A program made the position numbers and the translations under genes. The notes beneath the pieces were generated by a model. The model saw only the letters and a program-made list of their open reading frames with translations, did not search any database and was not told the origin of the DNA. From Siderastrea siderea (taxonomy: Eukaryota; Cnidaria; Anthozoa; Scleractinia; Rhizangiidae), in the NCBI GenBank assembly GCA_964030785.1, contig OZ034971.1, forward strand, positions 33,331,304 to 33,395,303: DNA of 64,000 nucleotides. The letters run 5' to 3'. This document shows positions 13,016 through 23,164 of the stretch, piece after piece. Every line of letters begins with the position of its first letter. Position 1 is the stretch's first letter.

Positions 13016-14001
13016 AATAGCAAGCTTTTTTTCCTGCAATTATTTTTAGTTCACAGTGAACGCAATTTGCATACTGTACTGCGGCCTCAAATAAATTGCG
13101 CGAGAACAAATCAAACTTTTTCCACGCACTTTATCCTTCGATCAAAACTAAAATAGTGAATGAAACTCACATTGAAATTCAAAGTCAATGACAACTTTAA
13201 AAGAATTTGTACAAAATAGTGAATGTCATCTGATCAAAGCGCATCAAATTTGCATAACGCGTGAAATCTGACCTTTTCAATGAACGTCGCATGGTATGTA
13301 ACGCAACAATTTCACATGTGTCTCGATGATATCTGCTAATATAGGGGCTGAAAACCCTTTGCTGGGATCTATAGTATTGTATTCGAGCAAAACAATCGAA
13401 GAAAAGCCTACGATCGCTTTTGTGACCGATCTACTGGCAAGTGAACAGCTTTCAGCCGTCATGTTAGCAGAAGCATTTTATTGACCATGACCATTGAAAT
13501 GTGTCTCCGGCGTGTTGATTGAGTTGAACGTGTCTCGTGTTTACGAGTGAATCATCGTCCTTAGATAAGTCGTTTTTGACGAGTTTTTCTTGAAGAGACT
13601 TAACTACACCAAACTGGAAGTTACTCTCCGGAAAACCCCCGTATGCCTTTGGAATTCCAGTCCAATGAACCCCCCCCCATGTCCTCGGAATTCCAGTCGA
13701 CGAAACCCCCCCTCCCCTTCGGAATTCCGAGAGTTGGGGCAAATCACTCATGTGAAATCCTGGATCCACCCCTGACATGACCACTCAAAATGTGTGTTAA
13801 ATTCCCTTTAATACGATAAGAAGCTTTTTGAGTTGAATGATGTTTGAATTAGATTCAAATCAAGCTCTTTCCGTAGTCCGGTCTCGGGCCTAGAGTAGTA
13901 TACCTAGAGTAGTCTACTGATTTCAATATGATATCTAATGGTTACTGCAGATAACGGTAAGATCACCTTATCTGATTATCTGATTAAGAAATCTACAGAT
14001 T

Positions 14002-14410
14002 TTAAGACGGATTCCGCTCAACGTTCGAGCAATAAGTGCAAAAAATATTTACCAAAAAACTACTCATAGCACGGTAACATTTTAAATGCTATTTGAAACA
14101 TCTCACTCTAGTTCACTTGCCCAAGTGACCCCGCGATGAAATTCTCAAGCATTCTCAAGAAAATTAATTTCAAATCTCGTAAAAGTATGCTAAAAACGGG
14201 CGCCATTTTGTTTTGAACTGACATGAAGCGTCTTTTTAATTGAAATATTGATAACTTCAAATCCAATTTTCTCTCGCGGGGTCAGCTTGGGAGCAAAAGT
14301 AACGATAAGTTCTTCTTATCTGTTCTCAAAATGTGACAGTGCTGTAAGTATTTTTTTGGTAACTTAATTTTTGCACTTACTGCTCGAACGTTGAGCGGAA
14401 ATCGTCTTAA
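14002..14410. mobile_element. Palindromic MITE flanked by TTAA
   Basis: TTAA at 14,002-14,005 is followed by GACGGATTCCGCTCAACG. The other end reads CGTTGAGCGGAAATCGTC and then TTAA at 14,407-14,410. Inverted arms extend roughly 50 bp (ACGTTCGAGCAATAAGTGCA and its near inverse). TTAA duplication is the piggyBac and Kolobok habit. No open frame is present. Confidence 0.7.
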
Positions 14411-14440
14411 GATCCGTGTTACTTTTATCTCAAAAATTAA

Positions 14441-15666
14441 CCTGCGATCAGGCTCTATTTTCGTTTCGCTCGGTGAAACATTCAGGCGGGACGGGCGAAA
14501 CGAAAAATAGAGCCTGATACAATTCTTCTACGGAACGTCTGCCGCCCACTTTTTTTGATTGATTGACATTCAACAAAACAGCCAATCAAAATTTCTTCTG
14601 CTTGCGCGATCCTCGGTATGCAAATTTCCCATAACGGCAATTCGCAGAAAGTCACGTAAATGTCGGCAAAATAAGAAAATCATAGGCTACGATATATCTT
14701 CTAGGCACAAGTACTCAAATTTACACGATTGCTAACTTGAAGGTTCCGGTACTGTACATGGTTGCTCTGTCTGAGCTGAAACTGAATGAAAATTCTCTTC
14801 CCATTTGTCACCGATTTTCTGCGTAAAAAACCTTGGGCAATTAAGAGAAATACCTTCAGTTTCATTCTTTAGAATAAAGATATAAATAAAACCGTTTATA
14901 AACAAAGGAGTATTTTGTAATTTAATTCGAGAAGTGATAAATATTTGAAATTAGCAGCGAATTTTATCTCTAAGCGCAAGCAGCAGCGAATTTTAAAACG
15001 AAGAACATTTATTATAAAACTAGTCAGATCCTTTGATGTCAATGTCAGAGATCAATAAAACGACATGAATGAATAAACTGAAAATCGTTATTGCGACTTG
15101 ATTGCGGTTCTCGCCAAACATCAGTTTACCGTTAAGTTTACCGAATTATCGGTTGACTTGTTGATCATTCTTGGCGAAAGACACTTGCTCGTCTGCTGCT
15201 CGTTTTGTTTCGTAAAACGCGGAAACAGCCACTACTTTGTTCATGTTTTTAATATCAATACTAGTTGAAAGCCGTCAAATGAAAATTCCGCGACATGATG
15301 CGATAAAACGGAATACATACTTCACTGTTGCTGTACTTCTCTGCTCCAGGTGAGAGACAGCTTGCGTCAAACCGAACGCCATTCTCAGGAGAGAAAGAAC
15401 TGGTGACAATTCTCCTAGAACGACGAGAATTTATTAGAGCAACAAATTTTACTTCGGCAGACTTGGCGGTTGTGAGCGAGTCTCGTTGACAATTTACTTC
15501 CGTTGACAGCTCTATTGTTAAAGGGCCAATCAGATTGCGAGATTCCCGCGGCCAAAATTTGGCCGCCGACACGAACTCTTGTGAGAGATTGTATCAGGCC
15601 CTATTTTAGCGAGCGACCAACATAAGAGAATATGAGAGCGATGCTAAAATTCGGCCTGATCGCAGG
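14441..15666. mobile_element. Non-autonomous DNA element with CCTGCGATCAGGC termini
   Basis: The left end, CCTGCGATCAGGC, is preceded by TTAA. The right end is GCCTGATCGCAGG, followed by TTAC. Both terminal regions are also locally palindromic: the CTATTTTCGTTTCG type on the left, and a second AGGCCCTATTTTAGCGAGCG copy on the right. A 103-codon minus-strand frame at 15,261-15,572 shows no known domain. The element ends 44 bp before the Polinton. Confidence 0.65.
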
Positions 15667-15710
15667 TTACTCAAAAATCAATCTAGTTTGTCTGATTTTA
15701 TTAACTGAAC

Positions 15711-15936
15711 AGTAGTATATCATGAATTAAATGAATACCACCTGATTCTCAGGGGTTTATTTTCGATTTTAAACCCCCCACCATAATAAACAAGCTCCCT
15801 TTGCTCGCTTGTTTATTATGTGGGGGGTTTAAAATTCGAAAATAAACCGCTGAGAATCAGGTAGTATTCATTTAATTCATGATATACTACTTAATAACCG
15901 AGATAAACCACCCAGCATAAAAAAAGAAGAAAAACG
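15711..15936 (+). repeat. Polinton left TIR with terminal palindrome
   Basis: The first 181 bp (15,711-15,891) form a near-perfect palindrome. AGTAGTATATCATGAATT pairs with AATTCATGATATACTACT, continuing inward through CTGATTCTCAG and ATAATAAACAAGC to an apex near TCCCTTTGCTC. The following ~45 bp (ACCACCCAGCATAAAAAAAG region) are shared only with the right TIR. Polinton TIRs are normally simple inverted repeats, so this double symmetry is unusual. Confidence 0.9.
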
Positions 15937-15986
15937 TGAGATAATTTACAAACATTTGAAGAATTACATATATTGAAAATAACACA

Positions 15987-16256
15987 ATGGCAAGTTGTCG
16001 TCTTAGTCTCTTCACTATAAATCTATTTATTTGGTCTGCTTTTGGTTTGTTGAGCTGTTATGTTTATGGACCAACAGTTATTACTAACTTTCACACATTT
16101 TTAGTACTTATTGAAGCAAACACTCATCTGATGCTCCAATATCTTTTTTATACAGGATTGTTTATATTATCTGTGTCAGAAATAACGAAAATTGCACTGG
16201 GATCAGATCTCAACATTCGATCACCAATTAATATTGTTATTCAAGAAAAAAAATAA
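15987..16256 (+). CDS. Small membrane protein of the Polinton
   Basis: An 89-residue frame begins 51 bp inside the left TIR, on the polymerase strand and 105 bp ahead of it. Two or three hydrophobic segments (about residues 6-27, 34-50 and 50-67) predict an integral membrane protein. The C-terminus is polar and ends EKK. I do not recognise a family. Its position and intact frame suggest a real small Polinton gene, possibly acting at host membranes. Chance openness of a 270-bp AT-rich frame cannot be excluded. Confidence 0.45.
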   Translation: MASCRLSLFTINLFIWSAFGLLSCYVYGPTVITNFHTFLVLIEANTHLMLQYLFYTGLFILSVSEITKIALGSDLNIRSPINIVIQEKK

Positions 16257-16361
16257 AACATCTGATATTATTTTTAAAATTTTTTCAATTATAGAATCAC
16301 ACACAAAAAATTTTTTTTTTTCAGTTAGAGAAATACACATCTTTGTTATACCCAAGTTGTA

Positions 16362-19300
16362 ATGTCTGTGCTTAACATAAACATTGAAGAACTTTTGAAA
16401 GAACTTGATCCAGCAACGTTACAAGCTTTAGAGCAATTACTTGCAGAGGACGCTCCTGCTGTTCGAAAAACTATTCAGAATATATTGGATGAACCTATTT
16501 CTGAGAAAGTGGAGAAGAGTTTAGATAAACCTTTAATTCCTAAAACATTTCAACCGACCGCTCCTCCTCGTAGAAGGGGGAGAAAAACACAAGAAATTTT
16601 GAGGAATTTTGATCCAATTTCTCGAGAAAACATCCGAAATGTTACAAATTATCAGAATGAGATTCTTGATTTATATGATAATACCGAATATGAGGGAGAA
16701 GAGGTAAGAGGGCGCCGTTTCATTCGATGGCGCTTTATTCGAGGACTTGAAAGAGATCTTACACCTGATTTTATGACAAAAATACGAGAGAAAGTTAAAA
16801 CATCTTTCTACGCTAGACATATTTTTTCATATCAACTACGCAACATTGAAGACGATTCGTCAATTGTGATGTACACTAACATTGGCTCGCCTTGGTTTGA
16901 ACGTTTTTCTGAGGCGGAGAAATGGTTGAGTGAGCGGGAGAAGGTACGCCTGGACCCTGACAACATAAATAGACCGGACACGACATGGGTGTTTGAAAAC
17001 CACTTCAATGTTGAGATAAAGGTTGTACTTGATCGTCAACCACTTTTAGGTACAGGTCTCTTACCAAAATGGCTGCGTGATTGTGCGCGTGGGCGTGCGG
17101 GTCCAATGATTGCTCTTGATACTTACCAAGACAATTTATGTCTTTGTCGTTGTATTGCGGTACACCGAGGTTTAAGACCAGATCGGAGTACAACGGCAGC
17201 ACGGGAACTTGCTAAGAGTTTCTTTAACCTCATAGCTACTCCACAAGATTGCCGGAAAACATGTTTAGATGAACTTGATGAGGTTGAAAAACATCTTAAT
17301 AAAAAACAAATTTTCAAAGATTGGTTGCGTATTCGTGTATGTGAGCCTGAACGTATGGGGGATGGTGAAGTGGTATGGCATCTTAGAAGGAAACCACCAG
17401 CCAAGTTAACAAATATTTTGACAATTGGAATTTATGAAGGGCATGCTTTCATTATAAAAGATATTTCAAAGCTTGCAAAAATTTATGCATGTGTTCATTG
17501 CCGTTCAAGATTTACTCAAGCTTGCAATCTTCAACGGCATATCCAAACATGTGCGCAAGGGAAGACGGTGATTGAATGTCCGGCCGAAAAAGTTGAATTA
17601 CCACAAACAGCTTTTGAGAAAGCTTTTCATCCAAAACATTCATCTTCTCCAGAATCTCTTCGCTGGCTTGAACAAGAAGCAGCACTTCGTAAAATTCACA
17701 TTCACCACGCTGCCTGCGGACATGGAGGTGAAAGATGGGTTGAGCGTGCACCTGTAGACGGTTATAACCATGAAACAAAGACTGTTTTTCAATATCATGG
17801 ATGTCATTGGCATGGATGTCGAAAATGTTACTCTCATGATCGAAATAGAATTATTACTCATCATGACCAAACAAGAGAAGATAGATTTAAAGCAACTGTT
17901 GAACGTACACAAAAGCTTCGAGCTGCTGGCTACCATGTAATCGAGGTATGGTCTTGTGAAGTAGGAGAAATAAATATAAAGTTACCAAAGACTCAAATAC
18001 AAAGTTATCCATACGCTATATTATATGACTTTGAAGCATACGGAGATAAAAATCAGAGAAAGGAACCTACAGGCATGTTAACTATCGAAAACACACACGT
18101 TCCAATTTCTGTTAGCATAGGTGACACTTTAGAAAGAGAACCTACCCACATCTGTGAAAAAGATCCTGCGAATTTGGTTCATAAGTTTATGGAAGAACTT
18201 GAGAGGCGTGGGAAAAACATTCGGGACCAAGTAAGAGCAGCGTTCATACCTGAAGATATGAATATGCTTACAAAAGCACAGCGCCTCAAAATAGAAGAAT
18301 GGTGTAATCAGGTGCCAGTTCTTGGTTTTAACTCCGGGCGATATGATTTGAATCTTATCAGAGAACATTTCGCGGAACGTTTATCTGATACAGCTGGTAA
18401 AGTAAGAGTTGCAAAAAATGGAAACAAAATTATGCTCATTTTGACTAAAAACTTTCGCTTTCTCGACATCATAAACTACTTAGGTCCGGGTACAAGTTAT
18501 GAGAAATGGGTGAAAGCCTACGAATGCGAAACTATAAAATCGTGGTTTCCGTATGAATGGTTTGACACACCTGAAAAACTTGATTTTCGCGGACTTCCGA
18601 AATATGAGGATTGGTATTCGAAGCTGAAGGGTGGTTGTGTTCTCACGCGGGATGAATGGGATGGGTGCCAGCGTCTGTTCAAAGAAAAGGGAATGTGTAC
18701 CTTCGCAGACTGGCTGCGTTACTACAATAATATCGATGTAGCTCTTGGCCTCGAGGCTCTGGAAAAGATGCGTGCTTTCTACACTGATAAAGGAATCGAT
18801 ATTTTGAAAGATGCTGTCAGTATCCCAGGTGTTAGTTTACACTACTTACTCCGCGGATGTTTTGAGAGGGGCGCGGATCTTTACAGCCCGTGCAAAGAAG
18901 CGTATGAGATGTTGAAAGAAGCTGTTGTCGGCGGCCCCAGCCTTGTTTTCACATGATACCATGAAGTTGGAATCACGAAGATAAGGTCTCATCGAATAGC
19001 GGAACCCCGTCTTTGCAAAAATTTAGTGGGTTACGACGCCAATGCTTTGTATTTGTCAACCATGCTTAGAGACATGCCTTGTGGAAATGGAAGGGTCGTG
19101 AAATACAATAACGAAGCCGCCGCTCCCATACTAACACAAAGGCTCAAAGAAGAAAAATGGTTCGGATTTGCAGAAGTTGATATAAAGATCCCTGAGCACG
19201 TACACCCAAAGTTTGAGGAAATGTGTCCGTTCTTCCACAACAAAGAGGTGCCAGTTGAAGCTGTTCCTCAACATATGCTTGACTACCTACAACGAACGAA

Positions 19301-20282
19301 GCGGAACCGCGGAGACGGAAAGAAGTTAGTGGGAGCATTGTCTGCAAAGAAGATATTATTATACGCTCCTCTACTTAGATGGTATCTTGAGCATGGAGCA
19401 GTGATCACAAATGTTTATCGAACGATTGACTATCAACCAACAAAAATATTCACATGGTTTGTAGAGCAAGTTACTGAAGCTCGTAGAACTGGAGATAAAG
19501 AAAAAAGCAAGGCGCTGCTGGCTGAGGTATTCAAACTGTTAGGAAATAGTGGGTACGGGAAGCTCATCGAAGCCTTGGAGCGGCAAACAAACACCATTTA
19601 CACCAAAGACGAGAAGGTAGTCGACAGAGCCTTGCGAAGTGCATATTTCAGTGATCTTGACGAGATCGGGCAGGCGTATGAGCTGGAAAGCCGAAAGCCT
19701 CGGATCACAATCAGAAGACCATTTCAGGTAGGAATAGCTGTATATCAACTGGCTAAACTTCGAATGCTTGAATTCTATTATGACTTTCTTGACAGATATT
19801 TTGACAGAAGAGATTTCGAATTGATTCAGATGGACACAGACAGCAATTACATGGCAATCAGCGCAGAAAAGTTGGAAGACATTGTTAAACCAGAGCTGCA
19901 AACAGAATTTGAGGCAAAAAAGCAAGAGTGGTTAGCTTGGGACAAGTGGAGCACTCGGACCCCTGGGCTCTTTAAACTCGAATGTGAAGGCAGCAGAATG
20001 ATTGCACTCTGCTCAAAATGTTATTTCGTCGACGAATCTGAGGGTAAAAAAAAGAAGTTCAGCACGAAAGGGGTGTCGAAGAAGCAAAACGAGATCACGT
20101 GGCAGCGTTTCAAGAAAGCTTTGGAAGGCAGCAAGGACATAGCAACTAATAGAGGTTTCAGGATGCGGGACGGGCAAATGGTCACTTACGAACAGCAGAA
20201 GCTGGGGTTGAGCGCTTACTACGACAAACGCTGGGTATTGGAAGACGGCATTCACACAGAACCGATTGAGTTTCATTGTTAG
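16362..20282 (+). pseudogene. POLB: Protein-primed DNA polymerase B, one in-frame stop
   Basis: Family-B polymerase that replicates the element from its ends using a terminal protein. A basic N-terminal region is followed by a C2HC zinc finger (CVHC...H...C, residue ~373), an endonuclease-like Cys/His cluster CHWHGCRKCY (~480), Exo I YDFEAYGDK (~554) and Exo II NSGRYDLN (~656). After the stop come motif A YDANALYLS (19,032 on), motif B LLGNSGYGK (~19,540) and motif C MDTDSN (~19,830). Both halves are in the same frame, 1,306 codons in all, separated only by TGA at 18,954-18,956. This is consistent with a C-to-T change at a CpG. All catalytic residues I can see are retained. The stop codon overlaps the convergent integrase stop by 2 bp. 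Confidence 0.93.
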
Positions 20283-21409
20283 ATTGCTGGTGGTAGTTGT
20301 GTATCTGGAGGGACAACCAAAAGCTCTTCGCGGACAAACCAGCGTTTTGGTTCGTCAAACAAATAATAGATAACCGGTGCGTCTGGTTTTATCATAATCT
20401 TTTCAATCTGATAAACATTCAAAGACCAGATTGGGTCGGTTGCTCTTCGCCGGCCACCTTCAAGTTCACCAGGTTGACAGAGATAGCGAACACTTAAACC
20501 GGAGGGGAGCTTTTTTTCGTTCACACCAACAGGTCTCAAATAAGGTGTTGAGGATTTGGATGGAACAGTTTTCTCTTTGATGGCATCAACAGGTTTTTGA
20601 CCAGTCAGTCGAGTGACTTCTTTATTCAAAGCTAAAATAACAGCGGGCAGTCGGGCCACCCATTCAGTCGATCTTTTGTCTTCTGGGAGGCGCATTTCAA
20701 CCCCATATTGGTGTCCAAACAGTCTTTCAGCCAGGGTGCGGTTGAATCTTTCAACGATAGCTTGATCACGGTGAATATCCACACGGCCGCGTCTAACCTC
20801 GACATTATGTTTCGAAAGAAGTTGGTTCATAGCACCCATAAACTCACGACCAGGATCGACTTGAAGCAGTTTCGGCCACTTTAAAGGACCACGACTATAA
20901 ATCCGTTCCAGAGCAGCTGAAACTTCGTTAGCCTCTTTTGTGGTTAACGGTTCGGCCTCTTTGTATCGAGAGGCCACATCTACCACTGTGAGGGCATATT
21001 TAAGAGTTTTACGGGAGCGTGGTGGGCGATCGTGTGGGAGATACAGAAGATCGGCTTGGTGAACTTTGTTTGGAACAGGAACATCAAATTTCGGCCTTGG
21101 AATGTACCGTGGGGCTGGTAAATAAACCTGCCAAAGAGCTTGCTTTATCAACCAGTTTTGAGCCACATCTTCCGAGACTTTCGCTGCCTGGGCTAATTTT
21201 TTAATTGCTGCAAACCCTTTCCAATACCCTTGCGGGCTGTAATAAATTTTTCGACAACCTATTGAAAATGCACGTGCGCATTGTATACCATACACAATAA
21301 AAAATGGACGACCCGTTTGGTTGTTTGCAAAATGAGAAAATTTCGACAAAAAAAATATTGCAAGAATTTTTGCAAAAAAGAAATGAATTATACTTATGCC
21401 TGCCAACAA
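20279..21409 (-). CDS. INT: Polinton integrase (RVE-type DDE)
   Basis: Retrovirus-like integrase that inserts the element and makes the short target duplication. The open frame is 376 codons. Core motifs are HQADLLYLP (D120), LLQVDPGREF (D185) and QAIVERFN (E220), giving the D,D-35-E spacing. The C-terminus (YYLF...RWFVREELLVV) resembles the chromodomain-like tail of Polinton integrases. Homology starts around KIYYSPQGYWKG (residue 54). The first ~53 residues run through the divergent promoter and overlap the opposite gene by 106 bp, so the true start is probably near 21,250 or lost in a small frameshift there. This is one of the genes in this copy without an internal stop. Confidence 0.92.
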   Translation of the reverse strand: MLAGISIIHFFFAKILAIFFLSKFSHFANNQTGRPFFIVYGIQCARAFSIGCRKIYYSPQGYWKGFAAIKKLAQAAKVSEDVAQNWLIKQALWQVYLPAPRYIPRPKFDVPVPNKVHQADLLYLPHDRPPRSRKTLKYALTVVDVASRYKEAEPLTTKEANEVSAALERIYSRGPLKWPKLLQVDPGREFMGAMNQLLSKHNVEVRRGRVDIHRDQAIVERFNRTLAERLFGHQYGVEMRLPEDKRSTEWVARLPAVILALNKEVTRLTGQKPVDAIKEKTVPSKSSTPYLRPVGVNEKKLPSGLSVRYLCQPGELEGGRRRATDPIWSLNVYQIEKIMIKPDAPVIYYLFDEPKRWFVREELLVVPPDTQLPPAI

Positions 21410-21879
21410 AAAAAATTAATCGTTGTCCTTCATGCGAGGAGCAATTATTTTCTGTGGTGAATGAGTTCTGTCGTGCATGTCCAAAGTGTGGTAGAGTGTT
21501 TGAATATGATTATGATTATGATGATGAACAGTTACAAGAAGAAAATCGGGGAAGAATTTTTTTCATTGCGAACCCTACGACTAAATTTCATTTAAAAAAT
21601 GTTTTTCGAAAATGGAACATTGACAAAATGTTTTCTTCGAGCGAGTTCAATTTTCTTGGTAACGTTATTGCTCAATTCAAGGGGATAACTGGCAAGTCAG
21701 TGAACTACCCCTGTTTTCTGTATAATTATTTTGAAATAGTACCTTCTGAATGCTGGCCCAACAAAAAAGAAATTATGGAATCTATTTCTCATCACCTTCC
21801 TAAAACCTTAGCAAGCAGGCGGCGCGCAAAACAGGAGTTTGAAAAGTGGTGGTTGAAAAACAATCAAGGTTCTTCATAA
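21304..21879 (+). CDS. Zinc-ribbon protein of the Polinton (VLTF3-like?)
   Basis: A 191-residue open frame is transcribed divergently from the integrase. A zinc ribbon is formed by C41-x2-C44 and C56-x2-C59-x2-C62 (CPSC ... CRACPKCG), followed by an acidic YDYDYDDE run. The C-terminal 110 residues look helical and end in a basic KTLASRRRAKQEF segment. The order zinc ribbon then helical domain recalls poxvirus VLTF3-like late transcription factors, which would suit a virus-like element. This resemblance is by eye only. The last 16 bp overlap the end of the convergent PLA2-like gene. Confidence 0.65.
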   Translation: MDDPFGCLQNEKISTKKILQEFLQKRNELYLCLPTKKINRCPSCEEQLFSVVNEFCRACPKCGRVFEYDYDYDDEQLQEENRGRIFFIANPTTKFHLKNVFRKWNIDKMFSSSEFNFLGNVIAQFKGITGKSVNYPCFLYNYFEIVPSECWPNKKEIMESISHHLPKTLASRRRAKQEFEKWWLKNNQGSS

Positions 21880-22675
21880 ACATTTTCATATTTGCCTGTT
21901 TTCGGGTTTTTCACCAAACGCATGACAGTACCCTTTTTTGGATGAGTCCAAAATTTCTTGCTTGTGACACCAGTTGGACCTGTGAAAGCATTTTTCGCAA
22001 TATCACCTGACCAATACCGATCGAATACATGTTTTGTGGAAGGAATCATTTTTTTTGTCAAAGTTTCAGCAAATTTCACTACTTCCAATGGTTTATCCAA
22101 AACACCAGTACCTTTTTGTTGTTTCAAACCCAACCCTAACTTTTGTTTAGCATTGATTGCATTTCTTGCAGCCGTATGACCCCACTGCCTTTGTTTGTAA
22201 GGAACTGCGTCAAGAGCCTTCACCATTTTTTTATCCGCTTTGTGTTTGCATTTTTTGAGATTTTCACCGTATTTTTTTCACGGTTGGAACAAACATCATA
22301 ATCAACATCATGTTGCATAGCAATCGCATCTGTTGCACCTGTGTCGGTTTCTGATATATTTCCAAGATTTCTCCAGTTTCTGGATCGTATTTCACCTGCT
22401 TTTCAAGAGGATTGTATGGCCCTGTGAAATTATGTCCCGGCAATGTCCAACCTTTTTTGGTTTCGGAAATTTTCCTATTGCTGCATGTATATCAATACCA
22501 CTGCCCTCCGCGTGGGAGGGCTCACCTAGTTTCTCGGCATAAAACGTGTTTCTGTTATTCCGCAACTAGCGCATTTTGCTTTTAAGAGTTTTCGATTGTT
22601 CTTTGTGATTACAACTTTTTCACTTCCCTGCACATTGGGCGTGTGCCGCTTTTCTTTCACACAGTACACTTCCAT
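21864..22675 (-). pseudogene. Zinc-ribbon / PLA2-like virion protein, multiply frameshifted
   Basis: Starting at ATG 22,675, a 49-codon piece with a short Cys motif (CASCG) ends at TAG 22,526-22,528. Downstream, in shifting frames, come LPGHNFTGPYNPL (about 22,400-22,440), which resembles the calcium loop of parvovirus-type phospholipase A2, and AIAMQHDVDYD (about 22,285-22,325), which resembles its HD-x-x-Y catalytic helix. A 120-codon C-terminal part with QWGHTAARNAI and KQKLGLG is intact from 22,226 down. Adintoviruses and some Polintons are known to encode parvovirus-like PLA2 domains, used in parvoviruses to cross endosomal membranes. At least three frameshifts and one stop break this copy. 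Confidence 0.75.
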
Positions 22676-22685
22676 TGTATATATC

Positions 22686-23164
22686 TTATGAAAAATAATT
22701 TTTCACTATTTCCTCGTTTTGAAGTAAATCGTTGGAGAACATTTTCAAAATATCGGCAAAACTTGTTCCTTTATTTCTTTCGTTTAAAAAGAGAAGGCAG
22801 TAATAACCACATCTCACACTTTGTTCCCATTGAATTTGGTTATCATTTCTGAAAAAATGTGTCATCCCGTGCATTGACATTTCTTTTTCCCATTCCAAAG
22901 GTGTTGGAAGCCCAAATGAATCGAAATACTCGTAAGTACCTTGTCTTTGGCAGGCCAACAACATACCCAGTGAGTTCCCAAACTTCCAAAATCATCCAAG
23001 TTTATAATACATGGAGAATGAAACAAGGGTTTTGTTTCGTTTCTGCTAAAAATACCTTTGATGGGGATTCGTAAAAGGTGGAACCATTTTCTCAGGTCAA
23101 TTTTGGATAGAGGTTTATCTTCAAATTTCAGATTTTTTTTTTCAATTGATAATAATCGTCCCAA
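22686..23164 (-). pseudogene. PRO: Adenain-like cysteine protease, one frameshift
   Basis: Cysteine protease of the adenovirus C5/Ulp1 fold that would process capsid proteins. The N-terminal frame (22,862-23,164) carries GTHWVCCW with the catalytic His. The C-terminal frame (22,686-22,964) carries YEYFDSFG with the acidic residue and QSVRCGYYCLLFLNE with the catalytic Cys. The two frames meet around 22,935-22,945, so one small indel breaks the gene. The upstream end overlaps the preceding hydrophobic virion gene by 37 bp. All three triad positions are still present. Confidence 0.88.

Larger units (their letters stand above)
12179..13775 (+). mobile_element. Nested hAT-type transposon, non-autonomous
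   Basis: The 1,597-bp element starts CAGGGGTGGATCCAG and ends with the inverse CTGGATCCACCCCTG, a terminus form common among hAT elements. It splits the right arm of the fold-back element: the uninterrupted left arm reads straight through the same site. ACATG occurs directly on both sides as a likely eroded target duplication, although hAT normally makes 8 bp. Inside are a TATA-like TATAAAG at 12,633 and a transposase N-terminal exon. The catalytic domain is missing. Confidence 0.8.
8331..13890. mobile_element. Large fold-back element with ~0.8-kb inverted arms
   Basis: The left arm (about 8,331-9,135) is repeated in inverse orientation at about 11,475-12,178 plus 13,776-13,890. The right arm is interrupted by the nested hAT element. 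The termini are GGGCCCAAGAC and the inverse GTCTCGGGCC. Between the arms lies 2.3 kb with one convincing open frame (10,412-10,795). The architecture matches fold-back or long-TIR MULE-like elements that carry a captured or own gene fragment. I cannot see a transposase catalytic domain or a clear target duplication, so the superfamily is open. Confidence 0.65.

Noticed and set aside
15261..15572. 103-codon minus-strand frame as a transposase
   Set aside because: No DDE or zinc-binding motif, and it lies within a short non-autonomous element.
18954..18956. Reassigned TGA codon or programmed readthrough in polymerase
   Set aside because: Other genes of the element carry TAG and frameshifts too, which fits ordinary decay better than recoding.
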